From Aegilops tauschii subsp. strangulata (lineage: Eukaryota > Streptophyta > Magnoliopsida > Poales > Poaceae), in contig NC_053035.3 of assembly GCF_002575655.3 (NCBI RefSeq), forward strand, positions 380,843,792 through 380,907,791: a DNA stretch of 64,000 nt, written 5' to 3'. How positions within the stretch are numbered: position 1 is the first letter of the stretch; the number at the start of each line of letters is the position of its first letter. Made by a program: the position numbers and the translations under genes. Of this stretch, positions 33,195-42,962 are shown piece by piece. The notes under the pieces are model-generated. The model was not told the origin of the DNA. It searched no databases and was given only the letters and a program-made list of their open reading frames with translations.

Positions 33195-35891
33195 TGTAAC
33201 ATCCCAAATTTTCAATTTGGAATGTTATACATAGATCATTCATGCATATCATATTTTATTGCATTTCGATTTGCGATCCTTGATATTCTAAGCAACTCAA
33301 GGACCCACGGAGAGAGTTGGGGATTTCATGATTTTCATATTTGAATTTTATCAAATATCGAAACGAGGATCATTTGTTTTAATTATTTTTCTCTCCGAAA
33401 ATATTTCATATTCAATTATATGAGAGGGGATAATATGACTTCGCCAAAAATAATGAAATATTGGAGGAAAAAATATTAAAAACAAATATTTGATTTTATT
33501 CGGATTTTATTGCTATTTTATATGCCTAGGAAAAATGTGCGTTTTTCAAAATTGCATTTTAGGCCCAAATAAATGTTCATCTTGTCCGGCTTAGTTTTAG
33601 AGGACGGGGAATATTTATTTCAGGATTTTTGGAGTCCGTTTAGTATTTCTTTTCTTTCTTTTTCTGCACGTAAGAATTTTTTTTAAAAGGGTTACCGCCT
33701 TACCGGGCCGTGTCCGACCTGGACACTGCACCCGGGCGGCCTTTAAAGGCCGACGGCCCGACCCGGGCCGAAACACTAGCCGCCAGCCCCGCCCCGCCTC
33801 GTAACCCGCGCCGCCACCACCGGTTTTCGCCGCCGCCTCCGTGTGCCGCCGCCGCCGCCGGATCCCGTCGCCGACCCGTCACCGCCACCACCCACCGCCG
33901 CCGACCCCACCGCCCGTCGCCAGCCGACGCCGGAACCGCCGCTGCCGTCCCGCCGAGGTATCCGCCGGACTCGTCGCCGCCGCCGGCGGTTTTCTCTAGA
34001 AAACCGCCCGGTTTTTTTGAAAAAACTCGCGGTTGTTTTTTTGTTTTAGATCGGTTTTAATTTTTTTTCTCGGTTTGCCTTATTTAGCGTACGTTCGTTT
34101 TACAGAACAGTTTTCACCGTTTAGCCGTAGGCAGCGAACGTTCGTTCGTTAGCCTGTTCGTCAGTTTTTCTTTTTCTCGTGTATTTCGCGATTATTTCGA
34201 TCGCGATTTCTGATCCGATTTTCGTTTTAGTATAACTTTTAGCTCGTTTATCGGAATCAGGCGATTCAAGTGCCTAGAGTTTCGTCACGAAACCCTCTTT
34301 CTGTTTAACCAACTTGAACAATATTTTGGTATAGTAAAATTTGACTTAAGTCCATATTAGTATACGGAGCTTGTTTCTTTCGCAGTTTGAGTTTCGGTGC
34401 TTGTTTGATTTGATTCTTTTTTTTTGCAAACCGGAGTTCTTAAGTTGAACTTACTGGTTAGATCTCTTATTTGAGTTTTACCCGTGCATCTTTGCTTGAT
34501 TTCTTATGTATGTCATTGTTTGTTTGCGATAGAGTACCCGGAGTGCGAAGCGTGCTACTACGAGTCTCTAGGTTTCACGGATCATCAGCAAGGCAAGTAA
34601 CACTTTGATCATACCTCCTTACTACCCAGTTTTATTGCATTAGATCAATCCTCAAACAATTGCATGATTAGGATCTATTTAATATGTGGGTTTTGGGAAG
34701 TAGATGAGGTAGTACCTATTGCCCTGTTATTATCAAACCTTTGGGAGTTACTTCTATGTTGCTTATATTGCTATGCTATGCTCGTAGACGTGGATTGGGT
34801 TTGAGTGAATTTCCATGACGGATGTGAGATTGTTAATTAATGGTTAACTTAAGGTGGCTACTTTAATTCACATCTGGGTGCATTGAGGCACCTGGAGAAC
34901 CCAGTGTTGCCTGTATTTTTGGAAATCCCGGGGTTCCGTGTGATTATCCTATGGACCGCCACCCAGACTCTAGGGCATCATAAGATTATTCATGCTAGAA
35001 ACTTCCGTGTGCAGCCACAAGCTATTATGGGCTCTAGCATAGCTGATAAGTTGCAAGACCTCTTTCAGTGGTGGGCTAGCAGATGTAGGGGAAAGTAGGT
35101 GTAACTGTCCACCTGGAGTAAAGAGTTATTGTTTTTGAAAGACTGTGTCTCGGTCATCCGTTTCTCAAACACCATGTAGTGCAATAAATCAAACGGAGGA
35201 GATCGAGTCTTGTGGGGAAAAGAGTGCAAACCTCTGCAGAGTGTATAAACTAAGCATGGTTAGCCATGTCCCCGGTTATGGACATCTTGAGTATCTAGTT
35301 CTTGGATTATAATGTGAATCTCATCATGTTACTTAAAATAATTTGATTGGGTTTAATCACGTTCTTAATTGGGATTGAGTTGGAGGAACCTTCTCAATGT
35401 TTAACAACCACCATGATAGTTAAAAAAAATTTATTCCTTTGTTGTAGGAAAAAATTGGCTTTTCGCAAAACTGTAACCATAGAGCTTTCCACCAGCCAAA
35501 TATGCTTGTAGTGATAGCACTATTCTGTTCATTACTCGCTGTGTGTTACATTGCCATCATATTCCATGTGCTGACCCGTTTTCGGGCTGCAACGTTCATG
35601 TTGCAGACTTTTCAGACGACGAGTAAGGTGCCATAGGTCGTGGTCTTATACTCAGTGATACCGTTGGAGTTGATGGACTCACTTTATCTTCCAAGCCTTC
35701 CGCTGTTATCATATTTAGATGGCCTTAAGCCATATTTATTGCAATAAGTTCTCTCTTGAGACTATTCGATGTAATAAGTGTGTGATTGCTAATCTGTTAT
35801 GAATCCTTCAAGTACTGTGCGTGTCAGCATTACCGATCCAGGGATGACACTGATGCACAGAGATCAGACTGTTTGAGGTCTGGTCGCTACA
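33195..35891 (+). mobile_element. 2.7-kb 5' LTR of a fourth retrotransposon
   Basis: It starts TGTAACATCCC and ends GGTCGCTACA, followed three bases later by an initiator-Met primer site. It has an AT-rich start, a GC-rich Pro/Ala/Arg stretch (33700-34010), then T-rich sequence. The open frame at 33710-34060 and its opposite-strand partner are products of that composition. A copy of the CCTCTGCAGAGT module (35231-35242) is shared with the LTR at 1-4026. Confidence 0.85.
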
Positions 35892-35894
35892 AGA

Positions 35895-35906
35895 TGGTAT
35901 CAGAGC
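35895..35906 (+). other. Primer binding site, initiator-Met type
   Basis: TGGTATCAGAGC complements the 3' end of plant initiator tRNA-Met, and lies three bases after the LTR end. Confidence 0.9.
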
Positions 35907-36001
35907 ACACGCTAACTATAGGACACGACCACTAAGCTAAAGCCCTAGATCACTACTCTCTTCTAATTTCTGACTCCTCTCCTTTCTTCCATTCTTTTAG
36001 G

Positions 36002-36106
36002 ATGGCGGATGCAAGGAACAAGTTCGTGCAACCGGATGAAGATACGCATTTTGGACGCCACTTGAAGGAAGTTACTAGATACCTGAACATCGGAATACCA
36101 AGCTTC
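36002..36106 (+). pseudogene. gag start (fourth retrotransposon), cut by the second CACTA
   Basis: The ATG at 36002 opens 35 codons (MADARNKFVQPDEDTHFGRH and on to NIGIPSF), right after an untranslated leader. The sequence then turns into the CACTACAAAA end of a CACTA element. The target duplication should be TTC (36104-36106). The rest of gag-pol is not in the window. Confidence 0.75.
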
Positions 36107-36713
36107 CACTACAAAAAAAATACACTTAGGTGTTGATACTTGTTTGTCACAGTAGGTCGCGTTTTTTGTCATGCATGTACATCCATGACGATTTTATGAC
36201 AGAATCACGATAGTCATACCTGTGCTGTCGTAGAAGTGTTCCATGACATTACCAAAATTATCATCACGGAAGTGTCCACTTCCATGACGATAAACCGCGC
36301 GTCACAGAAGTGCTTTCGTCAAGGGTGACCGACACGTGGCATCCACCGTAACGGAACGTCGTTAAGCTATCGGGTCCGGTTTTGGCTCCGATAACCCGTT
36401 AACAGCCCGGACCAATGGGGATTTTCCACGTGTAAAATCATCATTGGCCGCAGGAAACACGTGTTGCCTCACCGTTGGGACATATGTCATCCACTCATTG
36501 GACAGGAGGCGCCTATGATAGGTCGACACATGGCATGGCCCAACAGTGGCCCATTCCGGTGAAAAAGGCTGGCCCAGTAAAAATTAGCAAGCCGGCCCAT
36601 ATAAGGCCTACTTGTGTCAGGTCCATTTAAGCCCACGGCCCATAAGAGAAGTGCCAATTCGGCCCGTCAACGACACGTTAAAGATTTGACACCATTGCAG
36701 CCCATCGTCAGTT

Positions 36714-37470
36714 CAAGCCCGTTAACAGCCCGCTATATATTTGGGCTCAATATCGGCCCGATGAGATTTCGGCCTGTTAACGGCCCATTCAATGGATGGG
36801 CCAATTTTCAGGATGTACATCTTTCGGCCTTTTAGCGACCCATTTAAATGTTGGGCTAATTTCCGGCCCGGTGTGTCTTTCAGCCTGTTGACGGCCCATA
36901 AATCTGATGGGCCCTTTGTAGTCGGACCTGAGTTTCGGCCTTTTAGCGGCCCATTTAAGTGTTGGGCCAATTTCCGGCCCGGTGTCACTTTCAGCCTGTT
37001 GACGGCCCATAAATCAGTTGGGCCATTTGTAGTCGGACCTGAGTTTTGGCCTTTTAGGAACCCATTTAAGTGTTGGGCCAATTCCCGGCCCTGTGTGCCT
37101 TTCGGCCTGTTAACGGACCATAAATGAGTTGGGCCATTTGTAGTCGGACCTTAGTTTTGGCCTTTTAACGGCCCATGCCTTTCGTGGTCCAATACCAGCC
37201 CGGTTTCTCTTTCGGCATGCTAAAGGCCCACAACACAATTGGGCCATTTACAATACGACCTGACTTTCGGCCTCTTAGCGGCCCATGCTCTTCATGGTCC
37301 AGTACAAGCCCGATGTCTCTTTCGGCCTGCTAAAGGCCTACAGTATAGTTGGGCCATATGTAGCCCAAACTTAGTAACTGCCTGTTAACGGCCTGTGACA
37401 TAAATTGGGACCACCTGTTGCCCGCTTCAATGTCGGCCTCTTAACGACCCGGGAGGTAAGAGGGCCGACC
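36714..37470 (+). repeat. 111-bp subterminal tandem repeat rich in GGCCCA
   Basis: The anchor CGGCCT or TGGCCT recurs at 36825, 36936, 37047, 37158 and 37268. Each unit has GGCCTTTTAGCGGCCCATTT, a GTTGGGCC block and GTAGTCGGACC. The open frames on both strands here (for example 36722-37081, minus) repeat every 37 residues and simply reflect the DNA repeat. Confidence 0.88.
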
Positions 37471-37710
37471 ATTAACTTTCGGCCTAGTAACGGCCCATTA
37501 ACTTAATGGGCCCACTAAAGTTCGTACATGTCTTTAGGCCAAATTAGATAATTTGAGCCCATTACGATGAGCAATTATGCACAGGACCAAAACCGATCAA
37601 GCAAAGGTACGGCATACAGGGAATAACATTGCACATCCAGCATATATTACAGGAAATTACATCCACAGGGCAATCAAAGATTGATGCCAGTGCAAATAAA
37701 TGAGCAGAAC
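37471..37710. other. Spacer before the minus-strand 3' exon
   Basis: No gene. The AT-richer sequence after the GGCCCA repeats may hold the 3' untranslated end of the minus-strand gene. Confidence 0.4.
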
Positions 37711-38043
37711 CTAACCATCTACAACGTCACAATCTGCAACCTCACCACAGACGACACCCATAAGCATGTGGGCAAGTTCTTGCTGCTTTGCTACATTGTC
37801 TCTGAAAACATTGATCAGTTGTTGTGTCGCACGACTCTGCACCTCTGATTCATCCACCATTTCCATCATTGCTTTAGCCATTAATTGGTTCCCAAACATA
37901 CATTTATTCCGTTGCATTCGAGATAGAGGATACTGAACAGATTCAGATGGCGATTTTGGCAGGCTTGCATTATTGATAGTGGAGAGTGTCTCGACCACTT
38001 CATCATAACATAAATTAGGACGGGAACCAAATAGATTAATCAT
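37711..38043 (-). CDS. 3' exon of a minus-strand gene of unknown function
   Basis: A 110-residue frame ending at 37711. It has a helical, Gln/Met-rich segment (SRATQQLINVFRDNVAKQQE) followed by LAHMLMGVV, and a short acidic end. I do not recognise the family. It lies inside the second CACTA, next to the tandem array, whose units carry further minus-strand frames upstream of it. The simplest reading is that this is the final exon of a gene whose 5' exons lie in unit 1 (38393-42962), and that units 2-4 duplicate only those 5' exons. The Met at its start may be internal, with the exon opening at a splice acceptor instead. An accessory gene of Triticeae CACTA elements is the likely origin; this is inference. 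Confidence 0.45.
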   Translation of the reverse strand: MINLFGSRPNLCYDEVVETLSTINNASLPKSPSESVQYPLSRMQRNKCMFGNQLMAKAMMEMVDESEVQSRATQQLINVFRDNVAKQQELAHMLMGVVCGEVADCDVVDG

Positions 38044-38685
38044 GAGTTATTGCCATATTACCTGGCCTAGATTTACTGGAAAGAAACAATGGGGTTGCCT
38101 TGCTGTTTTCAGAGTTTGTCTTCTTATCTTCAGCAGCCTGCACAGAATTAACACACTAGCATTGCTATCATTGGCCAAGTCAGATAATGGGAAAGCAACA
38201 TTGACACAACGAACATTTGGGCAACTAGCCTACACCAAATTAACACAATATGGCACAGCTATCATCAGCCAGGTAAGGTAATATGAAAGCAACATTGACA
38301 CAATGAATGAATGGGCAACTAGAGAAGCACTACAATTCAGTAATGTGCGAGATATGAGATAGTACACTCATGCAGCTCAGTATGCAAAACTACCAGGCAG
38401 TTTTCCTTACAAAAATCAACATTGGCGCCTTTAACATTTTGCTACAACTAATTTTAGATCAGATAAAGGTTAGATTCACGCCGATTAACAAAATACATGC
38501 TGATGCAAAAATATAGTGATATACAACATGTATTTACATCAGCATTGGAGCACAGAGAATTACCACAAGATATTTTTCCTTGAATACGATCCCAATGGAG
38601 TAAGTCTTCTATCGTTTAACCTTATTTTCTAAAAGAGAGATGGGTAAGAAACATGTAGAAAATATGATCAGAATGCTATAAAATT

Positions 38686-38907
38686 TCATGATGCGAGGAT
38701 ACACACACGCTTCTTAGAATGGAGTTGACATTCTTTTGCTGGACTGGAGCGCACTAGTTCTTTGGCCACTGGAATCTACTTATTATCAGTGGGAGTTGGG
38801 TTTCTCTGTGCTGGAGCAGTATCTATGAAAAATGGAGTTGGTTTATTATCTCCTGGCGTTTGGATCTTTTGGAAAGACCTGGTTTGTAACCCTTCAGATT
38901 CTAACAT
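38686..38907 (-). pseudogene. NKPTP exon copy A, unit 1 (nonsense-mutated)
   Basis: The frame encodes TPGDNKPTP and RNPTPTDNKQIPVAKELVRS-type segments in units 2-4 (43476-43255, 48038-47817, 52602-52381; 73 codons each). In unit 1 the codon after DNK is TAG in place of CAG. Copy B (39740-39552 in unit 1 and the same place in the others) is similar but has a TAA just upstream of its first Met in every unit. The repeated NKPTP/RNPTP motif is low-complexity; I do not recognise a domain. Confidence 0.45.
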
Positions 38908-39023
38908 AGCCGTCTTCCCCTTGCATGCCTTATATAGAAGAATGGTGATTCAGTTATAAAACATGCTACAACAGAGATGGAATAGGTACTGAAGAATAGA
39001 AAGGCATGACATATTGACATGTA

Positions 39024-39124
39024 TTCCCTCCATCCGGAAATAAATGGATGGGTCTACGCGTATTTCAGTTCTAGATACATCCAGTTTTATCCATTTCTGC
39101 GACATGTAATCCAGACGGAGGGAG
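39024..39124. mobile_element. Stowaway-like MITE, 101 bp (copy A; repeated in all units)
   Basis: TA-flanked (39022-39023 and 39125-39126) with ends TTCCCTCCATCCGG and CCAGACGGAGGGAG. The copy in segment B lies at 39892-39992 and has changes at the right end. Both recur in units 2-4 because the MITE entered before either duplication. Confidence 0.8.
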
Positions 39125-40439
39125 TATGATGTAAGAGCTAGGGATACGACAGGACAACACAGTAAAAAAACACTGAAAAACCCACTGCAGAACCAAAGTA
39201 TTCAAACCCACTGATATGAGATAGTACAGTCATACAGCTCAGGATGCAAAACTACCAGGCAGTTTTCCTTACAAAAATCAACATTGTGGCCTTTAATCAT
39301 ACATTTTGCTACAACTAAATTTAGATCAGATAAAGGTTGGATTCATGCCGATTAACAAAATACATGCTGATGTAAAAATATAGTGATATACAACAGGTAC
39401 TTACATCTACATTGGAGCATAGAGAATTCCTGCAAGAATCTTTCCTCATAAACGATACCATTGCAGAAATTCTTCTATCTGTTAAGCTTATTTTCTAAAA
39501 GAGAGATGGGTAAGAAACATGTAGAAAATATGATCAGCATGCTATAAAATTTCATGATCCAAGGATACGCACACGCTTCTTAGAATGGAGTTGACATATA
39601 TTTGCTGGACTGGAGCGGACTAGTTCTTTGGCCACTGGAATCTGCTTATTATCAATAGGAGTTGGGTTTCTCTGTGCTGGAGCACTATCTATAAAAACTG
39701 GAGTTGGTTTATTATCTCCTGGCGTTTGGATCTTTTGCAAAGGCCTTGTTTGTAACCCTTAAGATTCTAACATACTCGTCTTCCCCTTGCATGCCTTGTA
39801 TAGAAGAATGGTGCTTTAATTATAAAACATGCGACAGTAGAGAGATGGAATAGGTACTGAAGAATAGAAAGGCATGACATATTGACATGTATTCCCTCCA
39901 TCTGGAAAAAAATGCATGGGTCTAGGCGTATTTCAGTTCTAGATACATCCTTTTTTATCCATTTCAGCAACATGTAATCCGGACGGCGGGATTATGGTGT
40001 AAGAGCTAGGGATACGACAGGACAACACAGCAAAAAAAACACTAGTTGAATGTAAAACTGTATGCTAGCGGAATACGTACAGAAATAACTAAGCCAACAT
40101 ACACGTGTATGATTGGGAAACTAAGACGGCATTGCAACAGAGCACTAGAACAACACTTCAATGTAAAAAAAAGGGTATGGTAGAAGATGAAGTACATACT
40201 GATGAATAACAATGCATAAGATATTCAGAAGCATGATGTCCAAATTAAGTAATTGGCATTGCGATAGAGTAGAATGACAGTACTTGAATTTGAAAACATG
40301 TTATCATGAATGGAATAGGTACTGAAAAATAGGAAGGCATGACATATTTACATGCATGATCAGCATGCTAAGCACATGGCATTGCAACAGAGTAGATACA
40401 CTCCAGGACATTATATGCATGTTTCACCCATATCATAGG

Positions 40440-40676
40440 CTAAGTTAGAGCAAGGAGCTTGTGGGGTGAAGAGGATTCATCATCTTTCTGCAAGTCTTCT
40501 GAAGAACTGCCTTTACATGTTCCATCATATTGGGTATCATTGACATCAAGTTTATTGGCCTTTACATTGCTCCGTGAGGTTCTTGTGGATATATCAGTGT
40601 GTGCAATTATATCTGACATGCATGGAAGACAACTAGTAGTCAGATTTATATAATGAGTGCATGTAGGAGACGACAT
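40440..40676 (-). CDS. Exon-like frame, unknown function (unit 1; copies at 45009, 49571, 54135)
   Basis: A 78-codon frame kept open and with identical protein sequence in all four units. It is Ser/Thr/Asp-rich (SSSEDLQKDDESSSPHK) with no domain I recognise. The near-identity of the units means an open frame here says little about selection. It could be an internal exon of the minus-strand gene; no firm splice sites were assigned. Confidence 0.3.
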   Translation of the reverse strand: MSSPTCTHYINLTTSCLPCMSDIIAHTDISTRTSRSNVKANKLDVNDTQYDGTCKGSSSEDLQKDDESSSPHKLLALT

Positions 40677-41093
40677 AAATAGTAGGATTGGGGTTAACTA
40701 GCAGAAACAGGTCTCATAAACTAAAGGTAGAACACAAATGAAAGCTACAGAATATGTATCGTTTGTACTCGAGATTAACTAGATGGCACACAAAAGTATT
40801 AAAGAACAACATAGTTAATACTAGAAGTGGTATAATACTATAATCACCAGCCTGTGGGATAGCATTGGCTGATGGATGATAACTATGGAACAGCGTTACC
40901 TAAAGATCAAGTATCTTAGCTGAACTATGGAACAACGTTAACTCCTGAATAAGACCCGTAAGAGATCAGCATGAGTATACAGTGAAATGTGATGATCTAT
41001 TTTCCATGCCTAGATGAATAACAAAACCATAAATGTTGCACACAAGTAAGATGAGGGTACAACCTATCTGGCTACCATCCATAGGAGTGAGCA

Positions 41094-41312
41094 TCATGTG
41101 CTGACTTGTCGATGGCCCTGCAGTTGTTGTGGCTGTCCATGTCGGGCACGTGCATTCGATGCAGAGAACTGTTGAGTGGGGACTATAGCTCCCTTCTGGT
41201 GTATGCTTCCCTTGTCGGAGCAGCTGCGGTGAGTCAGAAGACGGTGTGTCTGTAGATGCAGATAACGCATAATGTTATGAACGACATATCTCTTTGATCT
41301 GAAGAAATACAC
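41094..41312 (-). CDS. Exon-like frame, unknown function (unit 1; copies at 45675, 50225, 54789)
   Basis: A 72-codon frame rich in His, Arg and Gln, open in all units, although in unit 2 it ends 4 codons early through a single change. No recognised domain. It lies between the two better frames and may be an exon or chance. Confidence 0.25.
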   Translation of the reverse strand: MYFFRSKRYVVHNIMRYLHLQTHRLLTHRSCSDKGSIHQKGAIVPTQQFSASNARARHGQPQQLQGHRQVST

Positions 41313-41390
41313 TAATAGATCAATAGCAAGGTACGAGAGTGGTCACACGTCTGTTGACTGAAGACTAAATTGGGGTCACACGATTTTATT

Positions 41391-41711
41391 TTATTTTGGT
41401 ACTGTCCGATCTACGCCGGATGGCTTGATGGCCGTCTTGTGCCTCCCGGCTGACACTGTTCGTAATCTTCCCCGAAGAGCCAGCGAACAACGGCAGAGCA
41501 GCCTGCCTCCGCCGTCCGTGGCCCCGGCCAAAACCCCGCTCCCCGCCCCACTGCACTTCCGTGGTTGCGTCGCCCCCGGGCCAATCCACAAAGACTCCCC
41601 GTCATCCAGATCCGGCGGCGTAGTATCTTCAACCCACGCAACTCTAAAAGATAGCCATCTAAGCGCTGCTTCGGCGACGAACTTGCGGCCCCGCACCCTT
41701 ACGTTAGACAC
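41391..41711 (-). CDS. Exon-like frame, unknown function (unit 1; copies at 45960, 50522, 55086)
   Basis: A 106-codon frame opening MSNVRVRGRKFVAEAALRWL and continuing into a Gly/Arg-rich part. The first half (charged, with WLSFRVAWVED) looks protein-like. A splice-acceptor-like CTCCTAG lies 21 bases upstream of the Met codon (minus strand), so the exon may start there. It is retained in all four units. Overlapping frames on the other strand and in other phases (for example 41425-41730, plus) are shadows of the GC-rich sequence. Function not recognised. Confidence 0.35.
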   Translation of the reverse strand: MSNVRVRGRKFVAEAALRWLSFRVAWVEDTTPPDLDDGESLWIGPGATQPRKCSGAGSGVLAGATDGGGRLLCRCSLALRGRLRTVSAGRHKTAIKPSGVDRTVPK

Positions 41712-42204
41712 CAGCCAACCGGTAGCCTAGGAGCTCCGCCGCCTCGAGGGGTGCTGCTTCCCATTGGGAATCAATTGGCCTAGAATAAAAATTCAGACAA
41801 CTGATGAGGGTGTGACCTATCTGGCGGCATGGTGAAGTAGGCAGGTCCAGCGACCGACGACAGGGAAAGAGCGATGTCGCGATGGTCGACGGCTACGGGG
41901 AAGCAGCGCCAGGACTCTCGACGGATCCGAAGTTGGAGCCGCTCCGGCGGCGTGAACAACGGCGGGGGTGAATCGGCTCCGATACGGTTCACGCGGCCGT
42001 CATCTAGGCAGCACGAGCAGCACGGAGTAAGAGGCACATAGCCCAGTGCACGACGGCAAATGGACAGCGTCTCCGGCATTAGGGAGGAGGGCGGCTGTGA
42101 AATTGGTGCGGTGGGGGCGCCATGGAGGTGGGGCTGAGGTTTCGCGGCTCAGGAGAAGGGAGCTTCCCGAGCAGAAGGTGATTTGGCGCCCACGAGGTAT
42201 GAAT

Positions 42205-42233
42205 GGGGGCGGGCGGGGGGGGGGGGGGGGGGG
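42205..42233 (+). repeat. G-run with quadruplex potential (each unit)
   Basis: GGGGGCGGGC is followed by 19 Gs in unit 1. The matching sites are at about 46776-46796 (11 Gs), 51337-51359 (13 Gs) and 55911-55923 (13 Gs). Three or more G-tracts of at least three bases satisfy the usual quadruplex rule. The run length differs between units, which shows that the units are not collapsed copies. Confidence 0.85.
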
Positions 42234-42384
42234 AATTGGGAGGGGAGTGGAACCATGTCTTACAGACGCATTTGTCTGAAATCTGAGGGGGAGTTATAGT
42301 TCTACCCTTCCCTATAGGCTTCTTGGCTTGGGTCTGTGTACTGAGGGTCGGGGATAGTAGAGTAACTTTGCTTCTCCCGAAATA

Positions 42385-42514
42385 GTGGGCGGGAGCGATT
42401 TCGGGCGAGGAGGGCATGTTTTGAACTATAGTGGGCGCGAGCGATTTCGGGCGAGGAGAGCGTGTTTTGAAATAGTGGGCACGAGCTATTTCGGGCGAGG
42501 AGAGCGTGTTTTGC
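42385..42514 (-). promoter_or_regulatory. Triplicated 45-bp element upstream of the array gene (each unit)
   Basis: Three copies of TTTCGGGCGAGGAG start at 42399, 42445 and 42489 (46- and 44-bp spacing), each followed by a GTGTTTTG-like block. Copies of the trio lie at about 46947-47080, 51511-51644 and 56075-56208. Its place, upstream of the minus-strand frames, suggests a promoter or 5' leader. A TTTGGCGCC, similar to an E2F site, lies nearby (42182-42190 in unit 1). The regulatory role is inference. Confidence 0.5.
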
Positions 42515-42962
42515 CGATGATGGTTTATGAATTATCCGGCACATGTCATTTCAGCCGAGGAGAAGGCGTGCTTGGATGAAGTTGTGAACCTACCCTCGAT
42601 GTACAACGGGCCAATTGATGCATGTCCCACATAGGACAGTAATTTCGCGTCTCCCATTTATCTGCTCGGGTGAATTCCACTGAGCAGAGAGGATGTTTAA
42701 CGGTTCGCTCAAATTTTGGGAGAACGAGCATCCACATCTACCTTACCAAGTCGATTTGAATCAAATTTTGAAATATTAGCTTGCCACTTCTTTTTTAGAT
42801 GGAGAGATGATGCTCGGGAGTAATGTGTTTTTACATGCTCGTTGCTAGCGATTTACTATATGACAAATAGTTGACCCACTCAAAAACGCGAATCAAACCC
42901 AAAATGAAATATCTCGATTCAATGAAATAGCTCATTCACTAGGTCAAAATAGTGAAGTAAAT

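Larger units (their letters stand above)
36107..38392. mobile_element. Left end of a second CACTA transposon
   Basis: It begins CACTACAAAAAAAATACACT at 36107, after TTC. The terminus is followed by short motifs around TCATGACA/TCATGACG in both orientations (36160-36300), a stress-of-repeats pattern typical for CACTA subterminal regions, and by the 111-bp GGCCCA array. Its end sequence differs from the first CACTA, so it is another family. I found no matching right terminus (a GTAGTG end followed by TTC) before 64000. The 4.56-kb array probably belongs to this element, but that is inference. Confidence 0.7.
38351..40040 (+). repeat. 862-bp internal tandem duplication (first seen in unit 1)
   Basis: Copy A starts GATATGAGATAGTAC at 38351 and copy B starts with the same bases at 39213. 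Copies stay alignable to about 39175 and 40040. Each contains one exon-like frame with NKPTP motifs and one Stowaway-like MITE (39024-39124 and 39892-39992). Copies differ by many substitutions, so this duplication is older than the 4.56-kb amplification, and it is repeated in all four units. Confidence 0.88.
38393..42962. repeat. Tandem unit 1 of 4 (4,570 bp)
   Basis: First copy of the array; boundaries are placed at the CCA of CCAGGCAG. On the minus strand it carries, in order, a triplicated 45-bp element (42514-42385), a G-run, Pro/Ser-rich frames, and exon-like frames at 41711-41391, 41312-41094, 40676-40440, 39740-39552 and about 38907-38690. The last (copy A of the NKPTP exon) is broken only in this unit: CAG has become TAG (plus-strand A at 38778; G in the other units). 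It is the only unit joined to the 3' exon at 37711-38043. Its G-run is the longest (19). Confidence 0.95.

Noticed and set aside
33710..34060. A 116-codon Pro/Arg/Ala-rich frame
   Set aside because: It lies inside an LTR, in the GC-rich part that such LTRs usually have, and is open on both strands.
36722..37081. A 119-codon minus-strand frame with repeating QHLNG and LWAVNRLK motifs
   Set aside because: The 37-residue period equals the 111-bp DNA repeat, and the opposite strand is also open; it is a product of the subterminal array.
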